Origin: Cyclobacteriaceae bacterium
GTDB taxonomy: Bacteria; Bacteroidota; Bacteroidia; Cytophagales; Cyclobacteriaceae
Assembly: GCA_021648745.1 (NCBI GenBank)
Contig: JAKISE010000014.1
Span: 1-50,043 of the forward strand
Direction of reading: 5' to 3'
Length of the DNA: 50,043 nucleotides
Part shown: positions 1-8,800 of the stretch, one piece after another
Layout of the letters: every line of letters starts with the position of its first letter
Position numbering within the stretch: position 1 is the stretch's first letter
The notes under the pieces: model-generated
What the model was told of the DNA's origin: nothing
What the model saw: only the letters and a program-made list of their open reading frames with translations
Databases searched by the model: none
Position numbers and translations under genes: made by a program

Positions 1-2
1 CC

Positions 3-545
3 CTGCTATTTTCCTCTTCACCCTACTCACGAAAGTTAATGAGCCCTACTTTTGTTGATATTAACTTAATGCAGCAAGAACTTGACCCAGTTAAGTTTAC
101 GACCAAAAACATACCAATGGCTTACTTGCTCGAAGGTACATTTACATCCTATTTCAAAAACAAATTTTTACCCACAGGGCAGTCTAAGGCAAATTTTAAA
201 TCCGAAGGAACCTCTAAACTCATCGTAATAAGTGATGGAGATTTAGCAAGGAATGATGTGGATCCTACCACAGGGCAACCTCTCCCCTTAGGTTATGACC
301 CATTTACCAACCAAACTTTTGCCAATCAGGACTTGCTATTAAATCTCTTAAACTATTTAACTAGAGGTGATGGACTTATTACAGCTCGCTCTAAACAAGT
401 ACTCATTCGTCCACTAGATAAAGTGAAATTGAAAGCTGGAAAACTAACATGGCAACTCATAAATTTAGTGCTCCCAATAGTTATTCTTATTCTGTTTGGA
501 GGTATTTATAATTGGACGAGAAAAAGAAAATACACAAGATTTTAA
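3..545 (+). CDS. gldG: GldG, gliding-motility ABC transporter substrate-binding-like subunit (3' part only)
   Basis: This is the C-terminal 180 residues of a GldG-type protein; the frame stays open to the left edge, so the 5' end lies outside the window and the ATG at 39 is internal. In known gliders GldA, GldF and GldG form an ABC transporter-like complex needed for gliding. Visible here are the ending of the extracytoplasmic domain (residues around LIVISDGDLARND, then a segment ending in LLNLLNYLTRGDGL) and one C-terminal membrane helix (LVLPIVILILFGGIYNW) followed by a basic tail (RKRKYTRF), the usual GldG architecture. The next gene starts 9 bp downstream, so the two are probably co-transcribed. 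Recognition is from the family pattern, without a database search. Confidence 0.8.
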   Translation: MLFSSSPYSRKLMSPTFVDINLMQQELDPVKFTTKNIPMAYLLEGTFTSYFKNKFLPTGQSKANFKSEGTSKLIVISDGDLARNDVDPTTGQPLPLGYDPFTNQTFANQDLLLNLLNYLTRGDGLITARSKQVLIRPLDKVKLKAGKLTWQLINLVLPIVILILFGGIYNWTRKRKYTRF

Positions 546-554
546 GAAGATATA

Positions 555-1478
555 ATGCAGAAACAAAAAAATATCCGTCTTCTTTTAATTTTAGGTGGTC
601 TTTTAACATTGCTTACACTCATTCCATTTTTAAAGGATGACAGTGGTCTATCTATCGATAAAAGACAGTTTACTTTAGACCCGCAAACCGTAATAACGGA
701 TGTTATTCTCACCTCAAAAGAATCTAAAAATACCCTTAGTTACATTCAAGGTAAATGGCAGATAAATGATAGCTACGAACTTGACCCCAACATGCGAGAT
801 GTATTTTTTTCGGTACTGAGTCAAATGGAAATTAGAAAATCGTTGCCACAATCTCAGAATGACTCGTTAGTACAACTAATTCAATTGAAGGGAACTGAAG
901 TTAAGGTGCTTGATAATAGCGAACTTATTAAACATTATTTTATTTGGGGCAATGCCGACTCTCAAGTTTCATACATTATGGACACCGAAAATAATGGCTA
1001 TATGGTACATATCCCTGGCTACCGAAGTTTTGTAGCGGGCATTTTTCAAGTACCAGAATCAGATTGGCGTACTCGCAGAACTTTTACGGCTCAATTTTTA
1101 AATTTAAGCAGCTTAAAATTAAAGTACCCAACTGATAGCATTGAGTTTAGGTATAAGGATGGTTTCTTTGAAATTACAGATGTAAATGCTGACAGCACTC
1201 AATTAATAACTTCGCTAGAAAACCTGCTATTCTTACAAACAGACCAATATTTAGTGCCTGAAGAATATGCTAAATACGAAGTAGATAGCCTTATTGAGCA
1301 AACTCCATTTGTAAAAATATTTACCACCACACTGGTAGGAATGACAGAAACTATTAAGGTTTTTGACACTCCAAATAAACAGCCCTATTATCTGGCATTA
1401 GCTACGGACTCAACATATTGCTTATTAAATAAGAAGCAATTAAATCAAATTTTGGTAAAAAAATCAAATTTTGAGTAG
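555..1478 (+). CDS. DUF4340-type membrane-anchored protein
   Basis: A 307-aa protein with one N-terminal membrane anchor (LLLILGGLLTLLTLIPFL) and a large extracytoplasmic domain. It matches the DUF4340 type often found next to Bacteroidota gldG. The family signature is visible as repeated 'W.I...Y..D...' elements (GKWQINDSYELDPNMRD) and a motif near residue 165 (SDWRTRRTFTAQFLNLS). Its biochemical role is unknown; position suggests a partner of the GldFG transporter. It lies 9 bp after gldG and 79 bp before dnaN. The ATG at 555 is the first good start and puts the hydrophobic stretch at the N-terminus, as expected. The family call is moderately secure. Confidence 0.65.
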   Translation: MQKQKNIRLLLILGGLLTLLTLIPFLKDDSGLSIDKRQFTLDPQTVITDVILTSKESKNTLSYIQGKWQINDSYELDPNMRDVFFSVLSQMEIRKSLPQSQNDSLVQLIQLKGTEVKVLDNSELIKHYFIWGNADSQVSYIMDTENNGYMVHIPGYRSFVAGIFQVPESDWRTRRTFTAQFLNLSSLKLKYPTDSIEFRYKDGFFEITDVNADSTQLITSLENLLFLQTDQYLVPEEYAKYEVDSLIEQTPFVKIFTTTLVGMTETIKVFDTPNKQPYYLALATDSTYCLLNKKQLNQILVKKSNFE

Positions 1479-1498
1479 CTCACTTGAGTTATAACTAG

Positions 1499-1526
1499 TT
1501 TGAAATAGTAAATATTTATACCTTTA
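1499..1526 (+). promoter_or_regulatory. Candidate dnaN promoter
   Basis: TTTG at 1499-1502 and TACCTTTA at 1519-1526 approximate the Bacteroidota pattern TTTG-N19-TAnnTTTG, with 16 bp spacing and a final A instead of G. The dnaN ATG follows at 1558. This is a weak match and could be chance in AT-rich DNA. Confidence 0.3.
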
Positions 1527-1557
1527 CCACATTAATTGTATCTAATAATTTATATAA

Positions 1558-2685
1558 ATGAAATTTATAGTTTCTTCGTCCGTACTTCTTAAGCAATTAT
1601 CTAACATCCAAGGGGTTATAACAACCAATCCGGTGGTGCCAATTTTAGAAAATTTTCTTTTCGAAATTACCGATGGTAAGTTAATTGTAACTGCTTCGGA
1701 TTTGCAAACTTCCATTATTACAGAATTGGATGTTGAATCGAGTGAGGCTGGAAGCATTGCCGTACCGGCAAAAATTTTATTAGACACGTTAAAGAACTTG
1801 CCAGAGCAACCTGTAACCTTTTCAATTGACGATGCTTCTTATAGCATTGAAATTAGCAGCGATAATGGCCATTACAAATTAGCAGGAGAAAATGCCACTG
1901 ATTTTCCTAAGGTGCCAGATGTACAAGCAGATTTTACGGCAAATAACCTTTCTACAGAAGTTTTATACAAAGCCATTAATAATACCATTTTTGCGACAAG
2001 CAGTGATGAACTTCGCCCTGCAATGACGGGTGTGTACATTAATTTTGATGACACTAATACCACTTTTGTAGGTACCGATGGACATAAACTAATTCGCTAC
2101 CGTAGAGTTGATGTGGCAACCGATAATGGGCATTCTATTATTATACCTCGCAAAGGGCTTACCTTATTAAAAAATATTCTTCCATCTGATAATACGGATG
2201 TTGAACTTAATTTTAATGTATCAAATGCGTTTTTCAAATTCGGCCATATTAAAATGATCTGTCGTTTAATTGATGAGCGTTACCCAGATTATGAAAATGT
2301 AATTCCATTGGAAAACCCAATTAGAATGACAATTGATAGGATGGAAATGCTAAGTTCTTTAAAACGTATTTCTATTTACTCCAACAGAACCACCCATCAG
2401 GTTCGATTAAAAATTACAGGCAGCGAATTGCTTATCTCTGCCGAAGATTTAGATTTCTCTAACGAAGCCAACGAACGCCTAGTTTGTGAACATACGGGAG
2501 ATGACATTGAAATCGGCTTTAACGCACGTTTCTTAATCGAAATGCTTAGCAATGTAGAAACCAAGCAAATTGAATTTCACCTTTCTGCCCCAAACAGAGC
2601 AGGCTTAATTATACCACAAGAGCAAGACGAAAACGAAGATGTATTGATGCTTGTAATGCCAGTAATGTTGAATAATTACGTGTAA
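1558..2685 (+). CDS. dnaN: DNA polymerase III sliding clamp (beta subunit)
   Basis: A 375-aa protein of normal beta-clamp length. It forms a ring dimer around DNA and tethers DNA polymerase III and other clamp-binding proteins. The three repeated clamp domains are visible: the N-terminal start MKFIVSSSVLLKQLSNIQGV, the central DELRPAMTGVYINF segment of domain 2 (near residue 150), and the conserved C-terminal ending (ADQD-like EDVLMLVMPVMLNNYV). The ATG at 1558 gives the family-standard N-terminus. The gene points towards dnaA, which is on the opposite strand with about 1.5 kb of degraded, repeat-bearing DNA between them. This differs from the common bacterial dnaA-dnaN tandem. Confidence 0.97.
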   Translation: MKFIVSSSVLLKQLSNIQGVITTNPVVPILENFLFEITDGKLIVTASDLQTSIITELDVESSEAGSIAVPAKILLDTLKNLPEQPVTFSIDDASYSIEISSDNGHYKLAGENATDFPKVPDVQADFTANNLSTEVLYKAINNTIFATSSDELRPAMTGVYINFDDTNTTFVGTDGHKLIRYRRVDVATDNGHSIIIPRKGLTLLKNILPSDNTDVELNFNVSNAFFKFGHIKMICRLIDERYPDYENVIPLENPIRMTIDRMEMLSSLKRISIYSNRTTHQVRLKITGSELLISAEDLDFSNEANERLVCEHTGDDIEIGFNARFLIEMLSNVETKQIEFHLSAPNRAGLIIPQEQDENEDVLMLVMPVMLNNYV

Positions 2686-2741
2686 GGATTAATTATGCAA
2701 TTAATTTGTTCATATAACAAATTGTTGACACTGTTTAAAAA

Positions 2742-3371
2742 ATGAGAGTCACAAATACACAAAAAAGATAACTTTCTAACATTTTTCAAGAATTTGAACT
2801 TGATGTATTTGACTTTGAGATTAGTGGGCACCACAAAGAATTTAAAATTAAATACAAACATGAATTCTATTCATTCAGCATTAATTACCAAAAAAGCGAT
2901 GAATATTATTTAACAATTTACCCTGTGAATAATACGAAAGGTTATTCTGTAGGTGGTAATTGGGAACAAACAAAAAAGCACTTTATAGACTGGGCTAGAG
3001 AGATATCAATCGAACTATTAACTCCTACAGGTTGGGATACATTTGAGAGTGAAAGTTATCTGGAACCAGACATTGATGATTTAAATGAGAAATTTTCTGA
3101 AGCCGATAAAGTTCTTGCAAGACAAAGTCTTAAAGTACTTAAGGAAAAGTTAACTCAATTGGAACTTCCTATAGAGTCAATAAAAATCATTGAAAAAAAA
3201 TTAGATGACTTAGACGAAAAAATTGATACTCTTTCAAAATTTGACTGGAAATCATTTTTAATTGGAACAATTGCAAGTTTAATACTGGTACTTTCAATAC
3301 CTCAGGACTCAAATGGGTTAATCTGGGAATATGTTAAAACAGCGTTTAATAATATTAGAATATCCAAATAA
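2742..3371 (+). pseudogene. Hypothetical protein with a broken 5' end (in-frame stop), one C-terminal membrane helix
   Basis: From 2772 to 3371 one frame reads as convincing protein (including FELDVFDFEISGHHKEF, YSFSINYQKSDEYYLTIYP and the tail SFLIGTIASLILVLSI), but it contains no ATG, GTG or TTG until GTG 2925, deep inside the coding-like stretch. Upstream, an ATG at 2742 is in the same frame and reads MRVTNTQKR before a TAA at 2769-2771. The simplest reading is a roughly 209-codon gene inactivated by one nonsense change; the alternative is a shorter protein of 148 aa from GTG 2925, or a non-standard start. The C-terminal third has a heptad-like charged segment (LKEKLTQLELPIESIKIIEKKLDDLDEK, in two parts) followed by one membrane helix. 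I recognise no family. It sits alone between dnaN and the repeats. Confidence 0.55.
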
Positions 3372-3498
3372 AGTCAAGCAGCTAGATGCTGCCTGTTTCA
3401 CCTCTTGTTTCAGAGGATACCAGTAGATAAAGAGGTATCAAATACTCCCACGCAACTAATTTTGTCGGTGAAACTAGGGCGAAAATCAAAATAGAACT
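3372..3498. other. Non-coding gap between broken gene and nested repeat
   Basis: No convincing gene. Two small perfect hairpins are visible just after the stop of the broken gene: GCAGC/GCTGC around 3379-3392 and CCTC/GAGG around 3401-3416. After the TAA at 3369 the same frame stays open to 3506, but nothing recognisable is encoded. Confidence 0.4.
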
Positions 3499-3938
3499 TT
3501 AACCCGGATTATGCAATAGAATTCGTAATGAGAAGACAAAATGCAATAAATCAGAAATTTATATTCGAAAAGCATAGCACCGCTATGGTTAAGAGGATAA
3601 ACTTAGTAAAACGACTGATTTGCAGCAGTTTGTATTAACCTGAGTTCGACCTAAGGAATACTGTCAGCTTTAAGTGAAAATTTCGTAAACAACTCAAATT
3701 TATGCAGGACTAACGAGTTAATTCAAAGAAATTTGAGGAAGTTTAGGGAAATTTCACTAAAGCCCAAAGGGAAAATATCTAGCAGGCAATCTTTTAGAAA
3801 TAAAATTCTTGAAATAATCCATTATTTCTTCACTTTTCATTTCCAAAATTTCACCTACTATCTTCTTTTCTGGCAGCATTCCTTAGGTCGAACTCAGGTT
3901 ATTAGTAATAGAATTTCTATTGCATATTTCGGGTTTAA
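3499..3938. repeat. Imperfect palindromic (hairpin) repeat, interrupted by the MITE-like element
   Basis: The left end begins TTAACCCGGATTATGCAATA (3499-3518) and the right end, read on the other strand from 3938, begins TTAAACCCGAAATATGCAAT; both continue into similar AGAA(A)TTC sequence. Inside, AAATCAG (3548-3554) pairs with CTGATTT (3615-3621), and a central hairpin CATAGC-ACC-GCTATG occupies 3573-3587. Together these make one long imperfect palindrome of about 173 bp once the 264-bp insertion at 3637-3900 and one copy of its ATT flank are removed. It looks like a small non-autonomous or foldback element; its family is not known to me. Confidence 0.7.
3637..3900 (+). mobile_element. MITE-like element, copy 1 (264 bp)
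   Basis: The element starts AACCTGAGTTCGACCTAAGG and ends with its exact reverse complement. The terminal inverted repeat stays perfect through GGAAT and then runs to about 30 bp with two mismatches. It is flanked by ATT on both sides (3634-3636 and 3901-3903), consistent with a 3-bp target duplication. No transposase is encoded. A second copy of 265 bp lies inverted at 24601-24865, with roughly 80-85 percent identity by eye. Internal arms include GAAATAAT-CC-ATTATTTC. A frame running through it (from 3733 to 4140) is not a gene: see findings. Confidence 0.85.
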
Positions 3939-4201
3939 CAATTATTACTACAAGAACTATTATTGTGGGTCATACATTACAAAAGTTAATAGCTTATACC
4001 AAGGCAGGCTCATTGGTATCGACATAAAGCATACTAAAGATTATCAAAAACACTGGTCTAGCCAACAATCAGAAGGTCTGTTGATTATAAATAATGCTTA
4101 TTATCGATTACTGGCAGATGGAGATAAGGAAGAAATATAGAAACTATTAACTTATCCTTTTCAGAGTTCTCTTCGAGAGGCTCTGAAGATGATAAAGTAA
4201 A
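3939..4201. other. Gap between the nested repeat and dnaA, with a hairpin at 4161-4187
   Basis: No supported gene. An open frame continues out of the MITE to 4140, but its last 70 codons give no recognisable protein. A good hairpin, TCAGAG-TT-CTC-TTC-GAG-AGG-CTCTGA, lies at about 4161-4187, 15 bp beyond the dnaA stop codon. It could end dnaA transcription, although no clear U-tract follows on the minus strand. Confidence 0.4.
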
Positions 4202-5611
4202 CTACCCGTTCTTAACTTTTAACTTTTTCTTAAGATCGTCAATAGCATTTCTAGAGTGAGTATCCACATCTATAGAATCATTTACGGCTTGTACAGCATG
4301 AATTACGGTACTGTGGTCGCGCCCTCCAAAATGATAACCTATAGACTTTAAAGAGTGGTTCGTGTATTCCTTAGAAAAATACATAGCTACTTGCCTCGCA
4401 ATAACAATTTCCTTCTTACGCGTTTTTGCCTTTAAATCATCTTGCTTTAAATGGTAATACTCTGCAACGGTTTTTTGAATAAAATCAATGCCAACTTCAG
4501 TTTCAATATCATGCACAATGTTCTTCATTGTTTGCTTAGCAAGCTCTAGGTCAATCTCTCGCTTATTTAAGGAAGAATGTGCAATCAACGAAATAAGTAC
4601 TCCTTCTAGCTCTCGCACATTAGTATCTACGGTATAAGCTAGGTATTCTATTACATCATCAGGAATAATAATCCCTTCGGCCTCCATTTTATTATGAATA
4701 ATGGCCATTCTAGTTTCAAAATCTGGCTGCTGTAAATCTGCTGTTAATCCCCATTTAAACCTGCTTAGTAAGCGTTCTTCTAGGCCACTTAAATCTTTTG
4801 GTGGCCTATCACTGGTCATAATAATTTGCTTGCCAGATTGATGCAAATGATTAAATATGTGGAAAAACATTTCTTGCGTCTTTTCCTTTTTGGCAAAAAA
4901 CTGCACATCATCAATAATCAGTACATCTACTTGCAAGTAGAAGTTTTGAAAACTTTGCACCTCATTATTTTGTACCGATTTTATAAACTGGTTAATGAAT
5001 TTTTCTGAGGAAACATAAAGCACAAACTTATCTGACAAATTGGCTTTAATTTCATTACCAATGGCATGTACTAAATGTGTTTTTCCTAGCCCAACTCCAC
5101 CATAGATAAATAATGGGTTAAAAGATGTAGTACCAGGTTTTTTAGCCACAGCAAAACCAGCAGAACGCCCAAGTCTATTGCAATCGCCTTCTACATAGGT
5201 TTCAAAATTATAGATACTGTTTAGCTGTGAATCAGTGGGCTGATCCATTGCATCCAACTCAAATGGATTTAGAAGTCGTTTAACTCTATCGTTCTTATGC
5301 GAATTGGTATTTAAATTAGGCAGGTTTACTGTATAAGGAGAAGAGTTTTTTGCGCCTTGGTCTACAATCACAGAATATTCTAGTTTAGCTCTTTCGCCAA
5401 TAGTAGCAACTAAAGATTCTTTTAATATATGTACATAATGCTCTTCGATCCATTCATAAAAAAACTGACTAGGCACCTGTATGGTTAGCACACTGCCTTC
5501 GAGTTTTACAGCATTAATCGGCTGAAACCAAGTAGTAAAACTCTGATCTGGCACCTTGTTTTTAATGAGCTTAAGGCACTGCTCCCATACCGAAACACAA
5601 TCAATTTGCAT
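4202..5611 (-). CDS. dnaA: Chromosomal replication initiator DnaA
   Basis: A 469-aa protein of normal DnaA length. It binds DnaA boxes at the origin, opens the duplex and loads the helicase. Domain order is standard: N-terminal helicase-loading domain (WEQCLKLIKNKVPDQSFTTW), variable linker, AAA+ ATPase with Walker A GGVGLGKTH (near residue 170) and Walker B VLIIDDVQF, then the C-terminal DNA-binding domain with the signature GGRDHSTVIHAVQAV. I start it at the ATG on 5611 because the longer frame begins at a TTG-TTG pair just before it. It is convergent with dnaN. The 205-bp upstream gap and the 1.5 kb downstream show no DnaA-box (TTATCCACA) cluster by eye, so an origin is not supported here. 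Confidence 0.97.
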   Translation of the reverse strand: MQIDCVSVWEQCLKLIKNKVPDQSFTTWFQPINAVKLEGSVLTIQVPSQFFYEWIEEHYVHILKESLVATIGERAKLEYSVIVDQGAKNSSPYTVNLPNLNTNSHKNDRVKRLLNPFELDAMDQPTDSQLNSIYNFETYVEGDCNRLGRSAGFAVAKKPGTTSFNPLFIYGGVGLGKTHLVHAIGNEIKANLSDKFVLYVSSEKFINQFIKSVQNNEVQSFQNFYLQVDVLIIDDVQFFAKKEKTQEMFFHIFNHLHQSGKQIIMTSDRPPKDLSGLEERLLSRFKWGLTADLQQPDFETRMAIIHNKMEAEGIIIPDDVIEYLAYTVDTNVRELEGVLISLIAHSSLNKREIDLELAKQTMKNIVHDIETEVGIDFIQKTVAEYYHLKQDDLKAKTRKKEIVIARQVAMYFSKEYTNHSLKSIGYHFGGRDHSTVIHAVQAVNDSIDVDTHSRNAIDDLKKKLKVKNG

Positions 5612-5777
5612 CAACAAAAATGGATAAAAGGAAAACTATTTTTATTTGTAGGGGCTCAAAGTTGAATAAAAATAATGGAAGAAAAAAGAAGGATTCTATC
5701 TCTATGCATTAAAAAGATGTTTAAGCTAAAATCTTTTCGATATTCAGACTCTTTCTAAATAAAATCTGAGATAAATA

Positions 5778-5796
5778 TAGATTTGCGCTAACTTTG
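5778..5796 (+). promoter_or_regulatory. Two overlapping Bacteroidota -7 elements before the mutase gene
   Basis: TAGATTTG (5778-5785) and TAACTTTG (5789-5796) both fit TAnnTTTG and lie 20-31 bp before the ATG at 5817. No well-placed TTTG -33 element is visible for either. Confidence 0.5.
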
Positions 5797-5816
5797 AAAC
5801 ACCAAGTAGCTCCATA

Positions 5817-8800
5817 ATGAAAAAGAAAAAAATCCAGCTTTTACAAGAGTTTAGCCCTAATTCTAAAGAAGAATGGAGTATTAAGGCAACTAGTGATTTA
5901 AATGGCGGTTCCATTGAATCTTTATCTACAATATTTGAGGATAAGATTGAAGTAGCCCCTTACTATGCTAAAGAAGATTTAAAGGGGTTAGAATTTGTAA
6001 GTGAATTTAGCAATTCATTAGCAAACTTAGCTACGCTGGATGGGGAGCCAAGAGACTGGATTAATTATCAAAAAATAACGGTTAAGCATGAAAAAGAGGC
6101 AAACAAGATAGCCCTAGAGGCATTAAGCCTTGGTGCAACTGGTATTATTTTCAAAGTAAACACCAAAATTAACTTTGCTCTATTACTTAATGAAATACAG
6201 TTAGAGTCCTGTTCTATTTCCTTTGAAGGCACGGATCAATTAGACGAGTACCTAACATATGCAGCTACTCAATATGACATTAACAAACTAAGTGGGTACT
6301 GGTTCTCAGAAAATGAGAACACCCAGTCAGGTGTGAAATCAACTATCTTTTATGCTGGCCAATCTTCTGCGGTTGAACAGCTAAAAGCACTAGCCACTGT
6401 AGTTGAGGAAAGCATACTTGGTGGTAATATGCTTGCTAATACAACCTTTCAACTAAAGATAGGTAGCAACTATTTTTTAGAAATAGCAAAGCTTAGAGCA
6501 CTTAGAATAGTCATTACCAAAGTTTTAGCCAATAAAAACATTAAAATAGATTCCTCCGATGTGGATATAATGGCTGTTTCTAGCAAATGGGAAAATGATA
6601 AATTCGCACCACATGAAAATATTCTCAAAGGATCTACGGCTGCTATGGCAGCCATCATTGGAGGGTGCAATGCATTATACATTGAGCCTGAAAACCCAGA
6701 TGAGGTTTTAAGTAATAGAACTGTTCGCAACATTTCGAGCATATTAAAAGAGGAGTCCTTTTTTAATAAAGCAGTTGACCCTTCTGCCGGCTCCTTTTAC
6801 ATTGAACACCTTACCCATAGTTTGGTTCAAGAGGTGTTAAAAGAACTAGGCATAAAATCAACTACTGCTACTAGTAATAAAAGCTATACAGCCAAGCCTA
6901 CTAAAGGTTGGATGAGCAACGAAAAAGTAGAAGTACTACCGTGGTATTCTAAAACCGATACAGATGGCTTCGAGCATCTCGATTTTCAAGCAGGCCTTCC
7001 ACCCTATTTACGTGGACCATACACTACCATGTATGCTACACGGCCTTGGACCATAAGGCAATATGCTGGATTTTCCACCGCAAAAGAATCGAATGCTTTT
7101 TACCGAAGAAATTTGGCCGCAGGGCAAAAAGGACTTTCAATTGCGTTTGATTTAGCCACTCATCGAGGATATGACTCCGATCATCCTCGTGTTGTGGGCG
7201 ATGTTGGGAAAGCAGGTGTTGCCATAGATTCAGTATTGGACATGCAAGTGTTATTTAAGAATATACCATTAGATCAAATGTCTGTTTCTATGACCATGAA
7301 TGGAGCAGTTCTGCCGATTTTAGCTTTCTACATTATTGCAGCCGAAGAAAGCGGAGTACCCAAAGAAAATCTTACAGGCACTATTCAAAATGATATTTTA
7401 AAAGAGTTTATGGTGCGTAATACCTATGTGTACCCTCCTGCACCTTCCATGAAAATTATCTCTGATATTTTTGAGTACACCTCTAAGTATATGCCTAAAT
7501 TTAATTCAATAAGCATTAGTGGGTATCATATTCAAGAAGCAGGCGGAACTGCAGATATAGAGCTTGCCTACACACTGGCAGATGGTCTGGAATACTTGAG
7601 AACTGGGATAAAAGCTGGTTTAGACATTGATGCATTTGCCCCTAGGCTGTCATTTTTCTGGGGTATTGGCATGAACCATTTTATGGAAATTGCTAAGCTC
7701 AGGGCTGGTCGATTACTTTGGGCTAAAATTGTTAAACAGTTTAATCCAAAAAATCCAAAATCTATGGCTCTACGAACCCATAGTCAAACTTCTGGTTGGA
7801 GCTTAACTGAGCAAGACCCCTATAATAATGTTGTTCGCACTTGTGTGGAAGCAATGGCTGCAGTATTGGGCCATACCCAATCGTTGCACACTAACGCCTT
7901 AGATGAAGCCATTGCGTTGCCAACAGATTATTCAGCTAAAATTGCACGAAATACACAAAAGTATCTCCAAACAGAAACTGAAATAACTAAAGTGGCTGAT
8001 CCTTGGGGTGGATCTTATTATGTAGAGGCCCTAACCAATGATCTCATGCATAGAGCTTGGGAGCTAATTCAAGAAATTGAGGAAGCTGGAGGAATGGCAA
8101 AAGCCATCGAAACTGGCTTGCCAAAAATGAAAATAGAGGCTGCAGCAACTCGTAAACAAGCTAGAATAGATGCCAATAAAGATATCATTGTAGGGGTTAA
8201 TAAGTATCAAGTTAAAGACAGCACCGAACTTGATTTGCGAGAAATTGACAACACAGCTGTTAGAGATGAGCAAATTGCCAAATTAAAACAGTTGAAAGCT
8301 GATAGGAACACAGATGAAGTGCAAAATGCATTAGAAATACTATCAGGGGCAGCCAAAAAGGGCATTGGAAACCTTCTAGAATTAGCAGTTGAAGCCGCTC
8401 GGCATAGAGCAACTCTAGGTGAAATAACCCAGGCAATGGAAAAAACGTTTGGTAGGTACACGGCTTCTGTAAAATCTATTTCAGGTGTTTATTCAAGTGA
8501 AGCACAAATGGACGAACAATTTAAAAAAGCATTAGAGCTCTCAAATAAATTTGCAGAGCTTGAGGGAAGAAGACCCCGGATTTTAGTAGCAAAAATGGGA
8601 CAAGACGGACACGACCGTGGTGCGAAAGTAATTGCCACTTCTTTTGCCGACCTTGGCTTTGATGTAGATATTGGCCCTCTATTCCAGACCCCTGAGGAAG
8701 TTGCAAAGCAAGCCGTAGAAAACGATGTACATATTGTAGGCGCATCCAGTTTGGCTGCTGGTCATAAAACATTGATACCTCAACTTATACTCGCCTTAAA

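Noticed and set aside
3733..4140. Apparent 135-aa gene across the MITE right half
   Set aside because: Its first half lies in the MITE and diverges like non-coding DNA from copy 2; the rest matches nothing and crosses two repeat boundaries.
3372..5816. Replication origin near dnaA/dnaN
   Set aside because: No cluster of TTATCCACA-like boxes or AT-rich unwinding block next to boxes was found by eye on either strand.
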